Of a stretch of 64,000 nucleotides of DNA, positions 25,523-39,065 are shown in pieces. Each line of letters starts with the position of its first letter. Position 1 is the stretch's first letter. The translations under genes were made by a program, and so were the position numbers. Source of the stretch: JBMNMU01 sp050953505 (GTDB taxonomy: Bacteria > Bacillota > Clostridia > Peptostreptococcales > Anaerovoracaceae); assembly GCA_050953505.1 (NCBI GenBank), contig JBMNMU010000001.1, positions 2,046,001 to 2,110,000 on the forward strand, read 5' to 3'. The notes beneath the pieces were generated by a model. That model was not told the origin of the DNA, did not search any database, and saw only the letters and a list, made by a program, of their open reading frames with translations.

Positions 25523-25954
25523 TTATTTAAATCTTCTTGCTCGGCGTCCGCCTTCTTTTACGTTCATTCGTGTCAGCGACTTAGCAATGGCTATTTTGGC
25601 CCGCGCAATCTCGGAATCATTTTGGCTAGGTGATTTTAACCAGTTTTCTGCTCTTTCTTTTTCAAGCTTGGCCCTGGCTACGTCAATATCCTCCGGCCAT
25701 TCTGCCGCATCAGTGAAAATAATTATATAATCTTTAATATCAATATATCCGCCGGCAATGGCTGCAACCTTATATTCTTGCGCTCCAGCCTCACGAAACC
25801 ACAGCTCTCCCACGTCTAGGAGCTTACAGGCCCAAGAATGGTCGGCCATAAACCCCTCTTCTCCCTCTAATGTCCTAACGATAACGATTTCTACATCGCC
25901 CTTATAGAAAAGCTTTGAAGGCGTAATAACCTCAAGCTTGAAACTCTTAGCCAT
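25523..25954 (-). CDS. atpC: ATP synthase F1 subunit epsilon
   Basis: Subunit epsilon is the rotor subunit that couples gamma to the c-ring and inhibits hydrolysis. The 143-residue protein has the beta-sandwich start (FKLEVITPSKLFYKGDVEIV; TLEGEEGFMADH), then GGYIDIKDYIIIFTDAAEWPEDID and a C-terminal two-helix arm (ARAKLEKERAENW). It is the last gene of the operon, 20 bases after atpD. Confidence 0.94.
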   Translation of the reverse strand: MAKSFKLEVITPSKLFYKGDVEIVIVRTLEGEEGFMADHSWACKLLDVGELWFREAGAQEYKVAAIAGGYIDIKDYIIIFTDAAEWPEDIDVARAKLEKERAENWLKSPSQNDSEIARAKIAIAKSLTRMNVKEGGRRARRFK

Positions 25955-25974
25955 TGTATACTCCTTACCCTATC

Positions 25975-28247
<2,273 letters not shown>

Positions 28248-28270
28248 TTGTTCATCTCTCCTCTACAAAA

Positions 28271-29791
<1,521 letters not shown>

Positions 29792-29854
29792 CTATACCAC
29801 CCCTTGCTCCCTTGCTGGTTCATATTTTCTCTGGATGCGTTATAAGCATGAATA

Positions 29855-30349
29855 TTATATTCGCTTAATGCTGCCCTCAAGATCCTGAAGCCGTTTCCTG
29901 ATGGATGCATCAATTATTTTATCATCTACTATAATTTTTACTCCACCTAAAAGCGATGGATCTAATTTGTTGGCAAGCTTCACTCTCTTGTTTATCAACC
30001 TTCCTGTGTTCTTCTCAAATGAACTTAATTGATCCTCTGTGAGAGGTTCGACGGAATAAACGATTCCTGCTGAAATTTTAAGCTCTTCTTCCACTATATG
30101 TTGGAAATCTATATACATTTTTAAGAATTCATAGGTTTCCGCACTGATTCGCCCTTCAAAAACATTACGAATCATTTCCTTTTTCTCATCACTTGAGATG
30201 GTAGGTGTTCGAAGCAGCTCATGAAATTCCTGTTCTTCACGTAACAAGGAGCCTATGTATTTCATTTCCTCCAGAATTGAATCATTCACTTCACTGGCAT
30301 TTTCTTTTATGGCCTTGCTCTCTTTCTTTTTATCCTTTAATTCTGCCAT
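29855..30349 (-). CDS. atpH: ATP synthase subunit delta
   Basis: Subunit delta is the stator link between b and alpha. The 164-residue product keeps the C-terminal family motif (LGGVKIIVDDKIIDASIRKRLQDLEG). The N-terminal region is shorter and more charged than usual (KDKKKESKAIKENASE), so the first 25 residues are less certain. It overlaps atpF by 13 bases. Confidence 0.88.
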   Translation of the reverse strand: MAELKDKKKESKAIKENASEVNDSILEEMKYIGSLLREEQEFHELLRTPTISSDEKKEMIRNVFEGRISAETYEFLKMYIDFQHIVEEELKISAGIVYSVEPLTEDQLSSFEKNTGRLINKRVKLANKLDPSLLGGVKIIVDDKIIDASIRKRLQDLEGSIKRI

Positions 30350-30828
30350 TTATCTGTACCTGCCTCAATCACTTTTCCGATGAACATTTGCTGTTCCTTA
30401 TGATCCAATTGCTTTTCCAGTATTTTTTCAGTTGCGTAAATAGCTAGCTCTGCAATCTCCTGACGCATACCATTGATAGCCATTTTCTTTTGTCTTTCTA
30501 ATTCCAGCTCTGTCTTTTTCCGGATTTCAACAGCTTGATTTTCGGCTTCTTTTAAAATATTTTTTGCCTGTTCATCAGCCTTTACCTTCGCTTCTTTAAT
30601 AATTGCTCTTCCTTGCTCTTCCAGATCACTGATTTGATGCTCTAAGGATTCTTTCGCCTTCATTGCCTCTTGCTTGGTATGCTCAGCACTTTCAATAATA
30701 TCAATGGCCTGGTTGTTCCTCTCTTCTATTACTTTATTAACTCTTCCAAACAGAATCTTTTTTAATACAAACAACAATATGATAAAGTTCACTAGGGTAG
30801 CGAAAATTGTAAATAGATTAGCTTCCAT
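30337..30828 (-). CDS. atpF: ATP synthase Fo subunit b
   Basis: Subunit b is the peripheral stalk. It has one N-terminal membrane helix (about residues 4-25, LFTIFATLVNFIILLFVLKK) and a long charged coiled coil containing KKILFGRVNKVIEERN. The start at 30828 follows GAAAGGGGG; earlier in-frame codons reach back to the atpE stop without a site. Length 163 residues is typical. Confidence 0.92.
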   Translation of the reverse strand: MEANLFTIFATLVNFIILLFVLKKILFGRVNKVIEERNNQAIDIIESAEHTKQEAMKAKESLEHQISDLEEQGRAIIKEAKVKADEQAKNILKEAENQAVEIRKKTELELERQKKMAINGMRQEIAELAIYATEKILEKQLDHKEQQMFIGKVIEAGTDKWQN

Positions 30829-30881
30829 ATAAATCCCCCTTTCAGGCTTATTTCTATCATAGGAATCTATGATAGGATGCA

Positions 30882-31106
30882 CTAATATACAAAAATAAGA
30901 AGTATTGAAACAATTAGCGCATAAAGGGACGTAACTTCTGCAAAAGCAATACCCAGTATCATTGTTGAAGTGATGTCTGATTTCGCCTCTGGCTGCCTTG
31001 CTATCGCTTCTACTGCCTTACCACCGATGGTTCCTATAGCAATCCCTCCACCTATTACTCCAATAGCGGCGATACCTGCTCCTAATGCAATTAATCCTGT
31101 TTCCAT
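30882..31106 (-). CDS. atpE: ATP synthase Fo subunit c
   Basis: Subunit c forms the rotor ring. The 74-residue hairpin of two membrane helices has the loop ARQPEA and the ion-binding Glu in IAFAEVTSLYAL. Compared with the sodium-binding ring of Ilyobacter, the Gln of helix 1 is replaced by Ile and the Ser after the Glu by Val, while Thr and Tyr remain. This favours proton coupling, though it is not decisive. The start at 31106 follows AGGAGG. Confidence 0.93.
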   Translation of the reverse strand: METGLIALGAGIAAIGVIGGGIAIGTIGGKAVEAIARQPEAKSDITSTMILGIAFAEVTSLYALIVSILLIFVY

Positions 31107-31280
31107 ATTTAATCCTCCTGTAAATATTCTTTCTATAACACCTGTCCGCTTTTTTAGCAACAGTTTGTAGACAGTTTGTTAAGCCCTGTTTAAGAACTTT
31201 TTATCAATTCTCATGAGTTCACTGCCAGCTTTAAAAATATCAATCCGATTTAATCAACGGCATCAACGGTTTTCAAAGCA

Positions 31281-31961
31281 TTAATGCCCCAATGCCATCT
31301 TTGTATTTACCATAGTCAGCTTAATAAATACATAAGTTTGGATGACCGGTACAAACAAGTCAAAGAATAAGTGAAGTGGCACCGGCACGATGAATGCGAA
31401 ATATCCCATGGCATAATAAACAAGGTGTAGCAAGATAACGCCTGCCAGCATATTGATGGCAAGTCGCAAGGTTAAGGATATAATAACCGTAAACTTTTCA
31501 AGCACATTCATGGGAAGCATGGCCGGATACGGTTGCAAATAACTATGTAAATAGTTTCCGAGATGGCAATATTTAATTGCATACCCGTTGATAGCAAAAA
31601 ATGATACCAGTGCAAATGATAGTGTCACGTTTATATCCATAGTAGCGGGGGCTACCCCAATCAATCCTGTTAAATTCAATATGAGCATAAAAATAGCCAT
31701 GGTTCCTATAAATGGGCCGAAAGCTTTTTTGTGTTCATCACCCATGTCTGTTTCAACAAGCCCATTTAGAAATTCAACTATCATCTCTATTACGGTTTGT
31801 CCTTTAGTTGGGATGATTGTCAATTTTCTGGTCATTATGAGGGCTAGAATGATAATAATCGCCATAACTATCCACTGAATGACGATACTTTGTGATACGG
31901 CAATAGTCTTGTCAAATAACTCTAATGTGAACGCTGTACCGTGATTTAATTGTATTTCCAT
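31281..31961 (-). CDS. atpB: ATP synthase Fo subunit a
   Basis: Subunit a forms the ion half-channels. The 226-residue membrane protein has about five helices. The essential arginine is in ISLTLRLAINMLAG; the usual FGN after that Arg-Leu is AIN here. Other family blocks are GPFIGTMAIFMLILNLTGL and LFVPVIQTYVFIKLTM near the end. It lies 174 bases before atpE. Confidence 0.93.
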   Translation of the reverse strand: MEIQLNHGTAFTLELFDKTIAVSQSIVIQWIVMAIIIILALIMTRKLTIIPTKGQTVIEMIVEFLNGLVETDMGDEHKKAFGPFIGTMAIFMLILNLTGLIGVAPATMDINVTLSFALVSFFAINGYAIKYCHLGNYLHSYLQPYPAMLPMNVLEKFTVIISLTLRLAINMLAGVILLHLVYYAMGYFAFIVPVPLHLFFDLFVPVIQTYVFIKLTMVNTKMALGH

Positions 31962-32174
31962 CTCATTATCACTTCCCCTTTACTTTTTTATCATAAGTTC
32001 AAGCTTTATCCTCTTTTTCGGACCCTTATGATTCAAAATAATTGCATGTTTCGATACAAAAAAGTGGCTGCACAACTACCGTTAGGGAATCCTACGGCTG
32101 CGCCTCCTATTTGCTGCTCTCGTCTAGATGATACTCTATAACACCATCCTTTCTTGCAATATCTTGTACATCTG

Positions 32175-32543
32175 TTATGATCTTTGTTTTTTCTGTGTTA
32201 CGGCATATAGAATAATTGCAATATAGTGCAAATTGTAGCCGATAACAAATCCTAAGATATTAAAACCATTATTATTAAAAACGGCAAAGGCCGCAAAAAG
32301 AGCAATAATAATTCTAAATACAGAACTCAGAGAGTGTAGCACCTTTCCTTTATTTATCTGGACCAAGTAATTGGTAGTATAAGTATTTAATGCAAAATTA
32401 AATACCGCTATGATGAGACCCACCATTACGGCAATAAGGTACTCTCTGAATAGCACGGTGGTTAGCACAAATGAAAGAACTATTATTACTATATCAAATT
32501 TTAAAACTATTTTCAGTACTTTCAGAACATTATTTTTTTTCAA
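32175..32543 (-). CDS. atpI: ATP synthase subunit I (AtpI-like)
   Basis: AtpI is a small membrane protein that helps c-ring assembly or Mg2+ handling. The 122-residue product has four predicted helices (IVIIVLSFVLTTVLF; AVMVGLIIAVFNFAL; FRIIIALFAAFAVF; ILGFVIGYNLHYIAIILYAV). It begins at TTG with a weak GGGGG upstream. The 213 bases between it and atpB hold no recognised gene. Confidence 0.75.
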   Translation of the reverse strand: MKKNNVLKVLKIVLKFDIVIIVLSFVLTTVLFREYLIAVMVGLIIAVFNFALNTYTTNYLVQINKGKVLHSLSSVFRIIIALFAAFAVFNNNGFNILGFVIGYNLHYIAIILYAVTQKKQRS

Positions 32544-32771
32544 ATTTCCGCTGCCCCCGACATCACCCGCTAATTCTTGATATGTTTAAGGAGCATATCA
32601 CTATATAGTAATATACTTACTAGGACTATTTCATTTTCGATCTAAAGACTTTTTATTCTCGGTAGGGTATAAATTATACTTTTTATTAGGTTAGCGATTC
32701 TTATGACTAGCAAGCTTTGTGTTTTATGTAATAAACTTACATAACTAGAAAATAAATTATACGCTCCCTCT

Positions 32772-32799
32772 ATTATAGCCCTAATTTAAAAAATGTAAA
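32772..32799 (-). promoter_or_regulatory. Promoter of the atp operon
   Basis: Minus strand: TTTACA, 16 bases, TATAAT. The predicted start near 32765 gives a leader of about 220 bases before atpI, which is long and AT-rich. The 32544-32876 gap otherwise holds only the wecB terminator. Confidence 0.55.
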
Positions 32800-32811
32800 G
32801 GGAAAAAGAAA

Positions 32812-32849
32812 CTGTTTACAGTAATCCAGCAACAGATTACCGTAAACAG
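32812..32849 (-). terminator. Terminator after wecB
   Basis: CTGTTTAC and GTAAACAG, with inner GTAATC/GATTAC, form a long stem. Minus-strand TTTCTTTTTCCC follows. It separates wecB from the atp promoter. Confidence 0.75.
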
Positions 32850-32876
32850 GCTCATAAATTCTTTCCTCAACAAATT

Positions 32877-33980
32877 TTACTCATAGCTCTTTAGAATTTT
32901 TATTATTCTATCGCAGGCTTTTCCATCTCCATAAGGATTTACTGCATGTGCCATTTTATTATAGGCTTCCTTGTCTGTTAATAGCTCTTTTGCCATACCA
33001 TATATGGTGTCACGAGATACGCCAGCCAACTTTACTGTACCTGCTTCTACCGCTTCTGGACGTTCAGTCTCTTTTCGCACAACCAGAACAGGCTTTCCTA
33101 GCGCTGGCGCTTCTTCCTGCATCCCTCCTGAATCGGTAATGATCAGATAGGATTTTGACATGAGATTAACAAAGGGCTGATACTGCAATGGTTCTATTAG
33201 ATGCACACGAGTAGAATCTCCCAATATTTCAGATGCAGTAGCCCTCACCTTTGGATTCATATGAACAGGGTAAATTATTTCTGTGTCCTCAAATTCTTCT
33301 GCTATATCACGGATAGCACTAAAGATATTGGCCATATTTTCCCCTAGGTTTTCTCTCCTGTGACAGGTAACCGTAATCACTCTTTTCTCTTCAAAATCAA
33401 TTTTACTCAGTACTTCATCCTGGAATTCATAAGGCTTTCCGGCCACTGTAAGCAATGCATCAATAACTGTGTTTCCAGTAACAAAAATACCCTCTTCAAT
33501 ACCTTCTTTTAGTAAGTTTTGCTTGTTTCTTTCTGTAGGAGCAAAATGTAAGTCCGCCATATGCCCCGTTAAAACTCGATTCATTTCCTCTGGATAAGGG
33601 GAGTATTTATCATAGGTTCTGAGCCCAGCTTCTACATGGCCTATTTTCACTTGATGGTAGAATCCAGCCAAGGCAGTAGCAAAAGTGGTAGTAGTATCAC
33701 CATGGACCAATACGATGTCCGGTTTTACCTCATTATAAACCTGGTCAAGGCCTAAAATAACATTGGAGGTTATTTGGCTAATGGTCTGGTTTTGTTTCAT
33801 TATGTTCAAATCATAATCCGGTACCAGCTCAAAGAGCTCCAGAACTTGATCCAGCATTTCCCTGTGCTGGGCTGTAACACATAACACACATTGTATACCA
33901 GGCTCCTGCTGTAACTTTTTAACCAGCGGAGCCATCTTTATTGCTTCTGGCCTTGTCCCAAATACTGCTAATACCTTCAT
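32877..33980 (-). CDS. wecB: UDP-N-acetylglucosamine 2-epimerase (non-hydrolysing)
   Basis: This enzyme interconverts UDP-GlcNAc and UDP-ManNAc for wall or surface polymers. The 367-residue GT-B-fold protein begins MKVLAVFGTRPEAIKMAPLV and has HGDTTTTFATALAGFYH, HVEAGLRTYDKYSPYPEE and the C-terminal ITDSGGMQEEAPALGKPVL and RPEAVEAGTVKLAG segments. It follows the tagO/wecA-like gene, consistent with linkage-unit synthesis for teichoic-acid-like glycopolymers. Confidence 0.94.
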   Translation of the reverse strand: MKVLAVFGTRPEAIKMAPLVKKLQQEPGIQCVLCVTAQHREMLDQVLELFELVPDYDLNIMKQNQTISQITSNVILGLDQVYNEVKPDIVLVHGDTTTTFATALAGFYHQVKIGHVEAGLRTYDKYSPYPEEMNRVLTGHMADLHFAPTERNKQNLLKEGIEEGIFVTGNTVIDALLTVAGKPYEFQDEVLSKIDFEEKRVITVTCHRRENLGENMANIFSAIRDIAEEFEDTEIIYPVHMNPKVRATASEILGDSTRVHLIEPLQYQPFVNLMSKSYLIITDSGGMQEEAPALGKPVLVVRKETERPEAVEAGTVKLAGVSRDTIYGMAKELLTDKEAYNKMAHAVNPYGDGKACDRIIKILKSYE

Positions 33981-34032
33981 GCTAAACCTCCTGAATATCT
34001 GATTGACTCTTTGAGTAATCTCTCAGATTTTA

Positions 34033-35094
34033 TTAATTTTCTTTCTCATCTTCATCATAAATCTTCACAGCCTTAAGCTTAATGCCCGGCGATGTTTTGT
34101 CTGTTAAAAAAACATAAATAAATGTTGCAGCGATGATTACCAGCAAAGCGGATTCTAAAAAAAGATCCCTGCTAATTAGTATAGCGGCTACGCCCATGAC
34201 GCCACTGATACCATAAAGAGTTAACACCGTTCTTCTCTGCCCTAACCCAGCATCCATAATCCTATGATGGAGGTGACCTTTGTCCGCCTCCATAATGGGT
34301 CTTCCATTGACAATCCTTCGCAAAATTGCAAAAGCTGTATCGAAGATAGGCAACCCTAAAACAAGAACTGGGACCACTGTTACTACCATAGTGGCGCTTT
34401 TTATAGGACTCATCACCGACAACCCAGCCAGCATGAATCCTAAAAACAAAGATCCCCCATCCCCCATAAATATCTTTGCAGGACTAAAGTTAAAGGGCAG
34501 GAATCCCGCACAGCCCCCTGCAATAGCAAGCATGGCCATGACAATCTCTGTTCTTCCATGGATATAAGCAATATAGGCTATGGATAGGGATGCTATGCAA
34601 GCCACTCCGGCAGCCAAGCCATCCAGTCCATCAATTAAATTAATCGTATTGGTTATGCCCACAATCCAAACAATGGTCACGATTAGGCTAACAATCCATG
34701 GGAAATAAAAATATCCCTCCCCAAAGGGATCGCTGATAAATGAAATCCGAACACTAAACTGAAATAGAATGAAGGCACAGATGATTTGGCAAAGCAACTT
34801 CACCTTAGCAGGCATACCCTTTAAATCATCAATAACTCCTACAAGGAATATTAGAGTACCACCGGCGATTACCCCTAATGTTTTAGTATCCAATGGCATG
34901 AAAATAAGCATGGAAATTATTGTGCCTAGGTAGATGGCCACTCCTCCAAACCGGGGCATTGCTTTGGTATGCATTCTTCTGTTGTCCTTTGGTATATCAA
35001 TGGCACCGATTTTTGGTGCTATTCTGATAGCTATTGGCGTAACAGCGAGAGATAGCACCAGTGCAGTTAAAAAAATGAGTAATAATTGATTCAT
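34033..35094 (-). CDS. tagO: Undecaprenyl-phosphate N-acetylaminosugar-1-phosphate transferase (TagO/WecA/MraY family)
   Basis: It loads GlcNAc-1-phosphate onto undecaprenyl phosphate at the membrane. The 353-residue protein has about ten helices and the family motifs: PRFGGVAIYLG, FLVGVIDDLKGMPAK (Asp pair), NTINLIDGLDGLAAG, FMGDGGSLFLGF and the cytosolic HLHHRIMDAGLGQRR. Pairing with wecB fits wall-polymer priming. WecA/RgpG-type roles cannot be excluded. Confidence 0.9.
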   Translation of the reverse strand: MNQLLLIFLTALVLSLAVTPIAIRIAPKIGAIDIPKDNRRMHTKAMPRFGGVAIYLGTIISMLIFMPLDTKTLGVIAGGTLIFLVGVIDDLKGMPAKVKLLCQIICAFILFQFSVRISFISDPFGEGYFYFPWIVSLIVTIVWIVGITNTINLIDGLDGLAAGVACIASLSIAYIAYIHGRTEIVMAMLAIAGGCAGFLPFNFSPAKIFMGDGGSLFLGFMLAGLSVMSPIKSATMVVTVVPVLVLGLPIFDTAFAILRRIVNGRPIMEADKGHLHHRIMDAGLGQRRTVLTLYGISGVMGVAAILISRDLFLESALLVIIAATFIYVFLTDKTSPGIKLKAVKIYDEDEKEN

Positions 35095-35156
35095 GTTCTA
35101 TCCTTCCAAGCTTTTTAGTTAAAATATTATCGATTTTAGTCTATAGGATTTTTCAG

Positions 35157-35609
35157 TCATTCACTTTCAAGCATTTCTATTTCAAGACCTGCTTCCTTTA
35201 ATATCTCAAATGATAATTCGTCTGGATATCCCTCTTTTACTACGATTCTCTCAATTCCTGCGTTAATGATCATTTTAGCACAGATCACGCAAGGTTGGTG
35301 AGTGCAGTAGATGGTGCCTCCGGCAACACTTTGGCCTAAATGAGCTGCCTGGATGATTGCATTCTGCTCTGCGTGAAGGGCCATACAAAGCTCATGTCTT
35401 TGCCCAGATGGCACCTCTAGCTTTTGACGAAGGCATCCACCTCTATCTTCACAATGCATAATCCCTGTTGGCGCTCCATTATAACCTGTTGCCATGATCC
35501 GTTTGTTTTTTACGATGACAGCTCCCACCTGCCGCCTTAGACAAGTTGACCTCTTTTGAGTGACCTCTGCCATCTCCATAAAATACTCATCCCAGTTAGG
35601 CCTTTTCAT
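35157..35609 (-). CDS. comEB: dCMP deaminase (ComEB-type)
   Basis: It deaminates dCMP to dUMP for thymidylate synthesis. The 150-residue zinc enzyme shows [13 protein letters not shown], the catalytic [10 protein letters not shown] (His, Glu) and [15 protein letters not shown] (two zinc cysteines). The length and [10 protein letters not shown] insert fit the ComEB group. It lies between metH and tagO on the same strand. Confidence 0.92.
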   Translation of the reverse strand: MKRPNWDEYFMEMAEVTQKRSTCLRRQVGAVIVKNKRIMATGYNGAPTGIMHCEDRGGCLRQKLEVPSGQRHELCMALHAEQNAIIQAAHLGQSVAGGTIYCTHQPCVICAKMIINAGIERIVVKEGYPDELSFEILKEAGLEIEMLESE

Positions 35610-35652
35610 GCTATATACTCCCCCTAATTATTGGTCTTTCTAAATTTAAAAT

Positions 35653-38124
35653 TTATTCAGATTTAAATAGATTGTTGGCAACCCTTACTGTATCCATAGC
35701 CTCTTTGCAGTAAAAGTCAGCCTCTATTTCCTTTGCATATTCCGCTGTTAAAACAGCACCGCCTACAGCAATCTTGCAGTCAAGACCAGCTGCCCTCAAC
35801 GCCTTAATCGTCTTATGCATATTCACTACAGTAGTGGTCATCAAGGCAGACAGGCCCACCATCTTGATCTCCTGTTCCTTTGCAACCTGAACCACCTTTT
35901 CAATAGGTACATCCTTGCCTAAATCTATGACTTCGTAGCCATAATTCTCTAATAACACCTTTACAATATTTTTTCCGATATCATGTATATCCCCTTGCAC
36001 TGTTGCCAGTAGAATCTTACCATATGATAGATTTTGACCTGTAGACACCATGGCCTCTTTAAGAAGGTCAAAAGCGCTTTTTACTGTATCTGCTGATTTT
36101 ATCAATTGTGGTAAAAAGCTTATTCCTTCTTCATAATCTTTTCCCACCTTTTCCAAGGCAGGAATGATAATATCCTCTACAACCTCTAGGGGTTTCATTG
36201 TCTTAAGGAGTTCTGCTGTTGCCTTAGCCGCTCGGTCTTCAAAACCCTCAAGTATGATTTCTTCTAAAGTTGTTTGCTTATCCTCGGTTTTGTTAGCTAC
36301 CGTGGTCTGTTGCTGCTGTGCACCTTGCTGCCCGTATTGGTGAATATAATCCTTGGACTCTAGGTCCTTGCAGCTCAAGGCTTCATAGGCTCTGATGGTA
36401 TCCATGTAGTCGTCTACCAAAGGGTCTGTGATAGGAGCATCAAGGCCTGCTTCCAGCGCCATAGCAAGAAAGGTTTGATTCAGCAGCTTTCTGTTTGGAA
36501 GACCAAAGGATACATTGCTAACACCAAGGGTGGTCCTTACACCAAACTTTTCTTTAACTTGTCTGATGGCTTCTAGGGTGTCTCTTCCTGCATTTTGTTG
36601 AGCCGAAACCGTTAATGTGAGACAATCTACTATGATGCGTTCTTTTCCTATTCCGTATTTTTCCGCCTCTTTAATGATTCTTTCAGCAATTGCCACCCGC
36701 TCTTCTGCGCTTTCGGGGAGACCTCTTTCATCTAATGTTAGAGCTATGACGCAGGTTCCATATTTTTTTACTATAGGAAAAACTGCATCCATATTCTCCT
36801 GCTTTCCATTGACCGAATTGATAATGGGCTTGCCGTTATAATATCTCACGGCTGCTTCTAATACTTCCGGGCTGGCACTGTCAATTTGCAATGGTGCATT
36901 TACCACAGCAGATACTTTTTTTACAGCTTCTAGCATGGTGGAAAGTTCATCAATTTCAGGGTAGCCCAAATTAATATCTAAGATTTCAGCCCCTGCCTTC
37001 ACCTGAGTAATAGCTTCATTTTCAATGTAAGCAAGATCCCCTGCTTTCAATGCTTCTTTTAACAATTTCTTCCCCGTAGGATTGATTCTTTCCCCAATGA
37101 CTCGTATTCTTTCATCAAGAACCACTGTTCGTGTAGATGAGCTTGTTGCTGTCATAGACTTACGCTGCCCTTGATTTTCCATATCCTGTTGTATGGCAGG
37201 CAACCTACTCGTATCTTCTAAAAGGATCCGTCTATTTAATTCCTTTATATATTCGGGGCTTGTCCCACAACAGCCACCGGCAATAGCAATCCCCCCATGA
37301 AGCATCTCTAACATAGCATCTACATATTCGTCTATCCCAACATCGAAGATGGTTTCCCCATTCACCATGGTAGGCAACCCAGCATTAGGCTGTACCATTA
37401 CTGGCAGCCTAGAATACTTCAAGATTTCTTTGGCTATAGGAATCATTTGTTTTGGTCCTAATGAGCAATTGATTCCAAGAGCCTGAATACCTAAATCCTG
37501 CAAAATATTTACCATAGTGATAGGGTCTGTCCCCATCAACATTCTGCCGTCCTCTTGAAAGGTTACGGTACAAAATATAGGTAAATCACTATTTTCTTTG
37601 GCAGCCAATATAGCTGCTTTCATTTCATAAATATCTGTAAATGTTTCAAAAAGAATAAAATCTACACCGGCCTCATCGCCAGCGATAATCTGCTCTTTGA
37701 ACAGCTCATAAGCCTCATCAAAAGATAGCTCTCCCATAGGGGAGAGGAGTTGTCCTGTAGGGCCTATATCTAGAGCAACATACTTTTGCCCTGAGAGGGC
37801 TTTATCCCTACTGCTTTTGCTGGCCTGATCTTTATTGGCTTTATTAGCAGCATTCTTGGCCAATGTGACAGCTTGCTCTACCACCTGCTTTACAGTATAG
37901 CCGGAGCCGGCTAACTTTATGGCATTTGCACCAAAGGTATTGGTGGTAACAAAATTGCTGCCTGCGTCAAAATAATCCTCATGAATTCTTTGAATAATTT
38001 CCGGGTGAGAAAAATTTAGGGTTTCAGGGAGCTCTCCAGCTTCTAAACCATGCTTTTGGATCATGGTTCCCATCCCTCCATCACAAAGGATTATTTTTTT
38101 GCCTAATAAATCTATAATATTCAT
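35653..38124 (-). CDS. metH: Cobalamin-dependent methionine synthase, lacking the reactivation domain
   Basis: It moves methyl from methyl-THF via cobalamin to homocysteine. Domains in the 823-residue protein: homocysteine methyltransferase (about 1-300; LGINCSLGP and AGGCCGTS give the three zinc cysteines), pterin-binding (about 340-600; VIGERINPTGKK; DINLGYPEIDE), a Gln-rich linker (QQGAQQQQ), B12 cap, and B12-binding (GDIHDIGKNIVKVLL with the lower His ligand). There is no AdoMet reactivation domain, as in many Clostridia. The start at 38124 follows GAGGTAAGG and lies ten bases after metF. Confidence 0.93.
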   Translation of the reverse strand: MNIIDLLGKKIILCDGGMGTMIQKHGLEAGELPETLNFSHPEIIQRIHEDYFDAGSNFVTTNTFGANAIKLAGSGYTVKQVVEQAVTLAKNAANKANKDQASKSSRDKALSGQKYVALDIGPTGQLLSPMGELSFDEAYELFKEQIIAGDEAGVDFILFETFTDIYEMKAAILAAKENSDLPIFCTVTFQEDGRMLMGTDPITMVNILQDLGIQALGINCSLGPKQMIPIAKEILKYSRLPVMVQPNAGLPTMVNGETIFDVGIDEYVDAMLEMLHGGIAIAGGCCGTSPEYIKELNRRILLEDTSRLPAIQQDMENQGQRKSMTATSSSTRTVVLDERIRVIGERINPTGKKLLKEALKAGDLAYIENEAITQVKAGAEILDINLGYPEIDELSTMLEAVKKVSAVVNAPLQIDSASPEVLEAAVRYYNGKPIINSVNGKQENMDAVFPIVKKYGTCVIALTLDERGLPESAEERVAIAERIIKEAEKYGIGKERIIVDCLTLTVSAQQNAGRDTLEAIRQVKEKFGVRTTLGVSNVSFGLPNRKLLNQTFLAMALEAGLDAPITDPLVDDYMDTIRAYEALSCKDLESKDYIHQYGQQGAQQQQTTVANKTEDKQTTLEEIILEGFEDRAAKATAELLKTMKPLEVVEDIIIPALEKVGKDYEEGISFLPQLIKSADTVKSAFDLLKEAMVSTGQNLSYGKILLATVQGDIHDIGKNIVKVLLENYGYEVIDLGKDVPIEKVVQVAKEQEIKMVGLSALMTTTVVNMHKTIKALRAAGLDCKIAVGGAVLTAEYAKEIEADFYCKEAMDTVRVANNLFKSE

Positions 38125-38134
38125 ATCCTTACCT

Positions 38135-39016
38135 CTAGGATTGGAGTTTTCTAATGTTTTCAATGTTACCGATAATTCTTTTGGCTGTATCTGGTTTATT
38201 CATGGTGTATAAATGTATCCCCTGAACACCCCAAGCCATCAAGTCAATAATTTGTTCTATGGCATATGCCTCTCCCGCCTCTTTTAATGCTGCAGGATTA
38301 TCCTGGTATCGATCTAAAATCCTTTGGAGTCTAGGCGGTATGGAGCATCCGGAAAGCTTAGTCATTCTAGTGATTTGATTGGAATTCAGAACAGGCATAA
38401 TTCCCGCTGAAACGGGTACATCAATGCCGGCTAAATCAATTTGTTCCATAAACTGATAAAAAAGTTCATTATCAAAGAATAGCTGGGTGATAAGAAAATC
38501 TGCGCCAAGATCTACCTTTTTTTTCAGATGTTTAATATCCTGGACTTTGCTCTCACATTCGATGTGTCCCTCGGGGTAACAAGCTGCCCCGATACAAAAT
38601 TGCCCTTCCTCCTGTACTTCTTCTATTAGGTCCATGGCATGCTCATAATGGAGAGGATTTGGAAATTCAAAGCTTGGATCTTCCGGTATGTCTCCTCGCA
38701 TAGCCAGTACATTTTCTATATTATTGGCGCGTATTTCATCCAGGCTCTTACTAATCTGATCCTTTGTGGCGGAAATACAGGTAAGGTGTGCCAGGCTTTC
38801 AATTTTATATTCATTCTTAATCTTGGAGGCTATTTCGATGGTCCTGTCTTTTGCTTTTCCACCTGCCCCATATGTAACGCTGATGAAGTCAGGATTAATA
38901 TCCTTGAGCTCATCAAGAGTCTTAAATATGGTTTCCACTGGAGAATCCAGCTTTGGCGGGAACACCTCTAAAGACAACACCGTCTTCTTTTGGTCAAACA
39001 TATCTCTGATTTTCAA
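38135..39016 (-). CDS. metF: 5,10-methylenetetrahydrofolate reductase
   Basis: MetF makes methyl-THF, the donor for MetH just downstream. The 293-residue TIM-barrel flavoprotein shows VLSLEVFPPK (catalytic Glu), FISVTYGAGGKAKD, NVLAMRGDIPED and DFLITQLFFDNE. It starts with TTG after GGGAGG. The metF-metH pair forms a methyl branch of one-carbon metabolism. Confidence 0.94.
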   Translation of the reverse strand: MKIRDMFDQKKTVLSLEVFPPKLDSPVETIFKTLDELKDINPDFISVTYGAGGKAKDRTIEIASKIKNEYKIESLAHLTCISATKDQISKSLDEIRANNIENVLAMRGDIPEDPSFEFPNPLHYEHAMDLIEEVQEEGQFCIGAACYPEGHIECESKVQDIKHLKKKVDLGADFLITQLFFDNELFYQFMEQIDLAGIDVPVSAGIMPVLNSNQITRMTKLSGCSIPPRLQRILDRYQDNPAALKEAGEAYAIEQIIDLMAWGVQGIHLYTMNKPDTAKRIIGNIENIRKLQS

Positions 39017-39065
39017 TTTAATCCTCCCTTCAAAGATACTACCTCATTAGGTTTCATCCCTTTAT

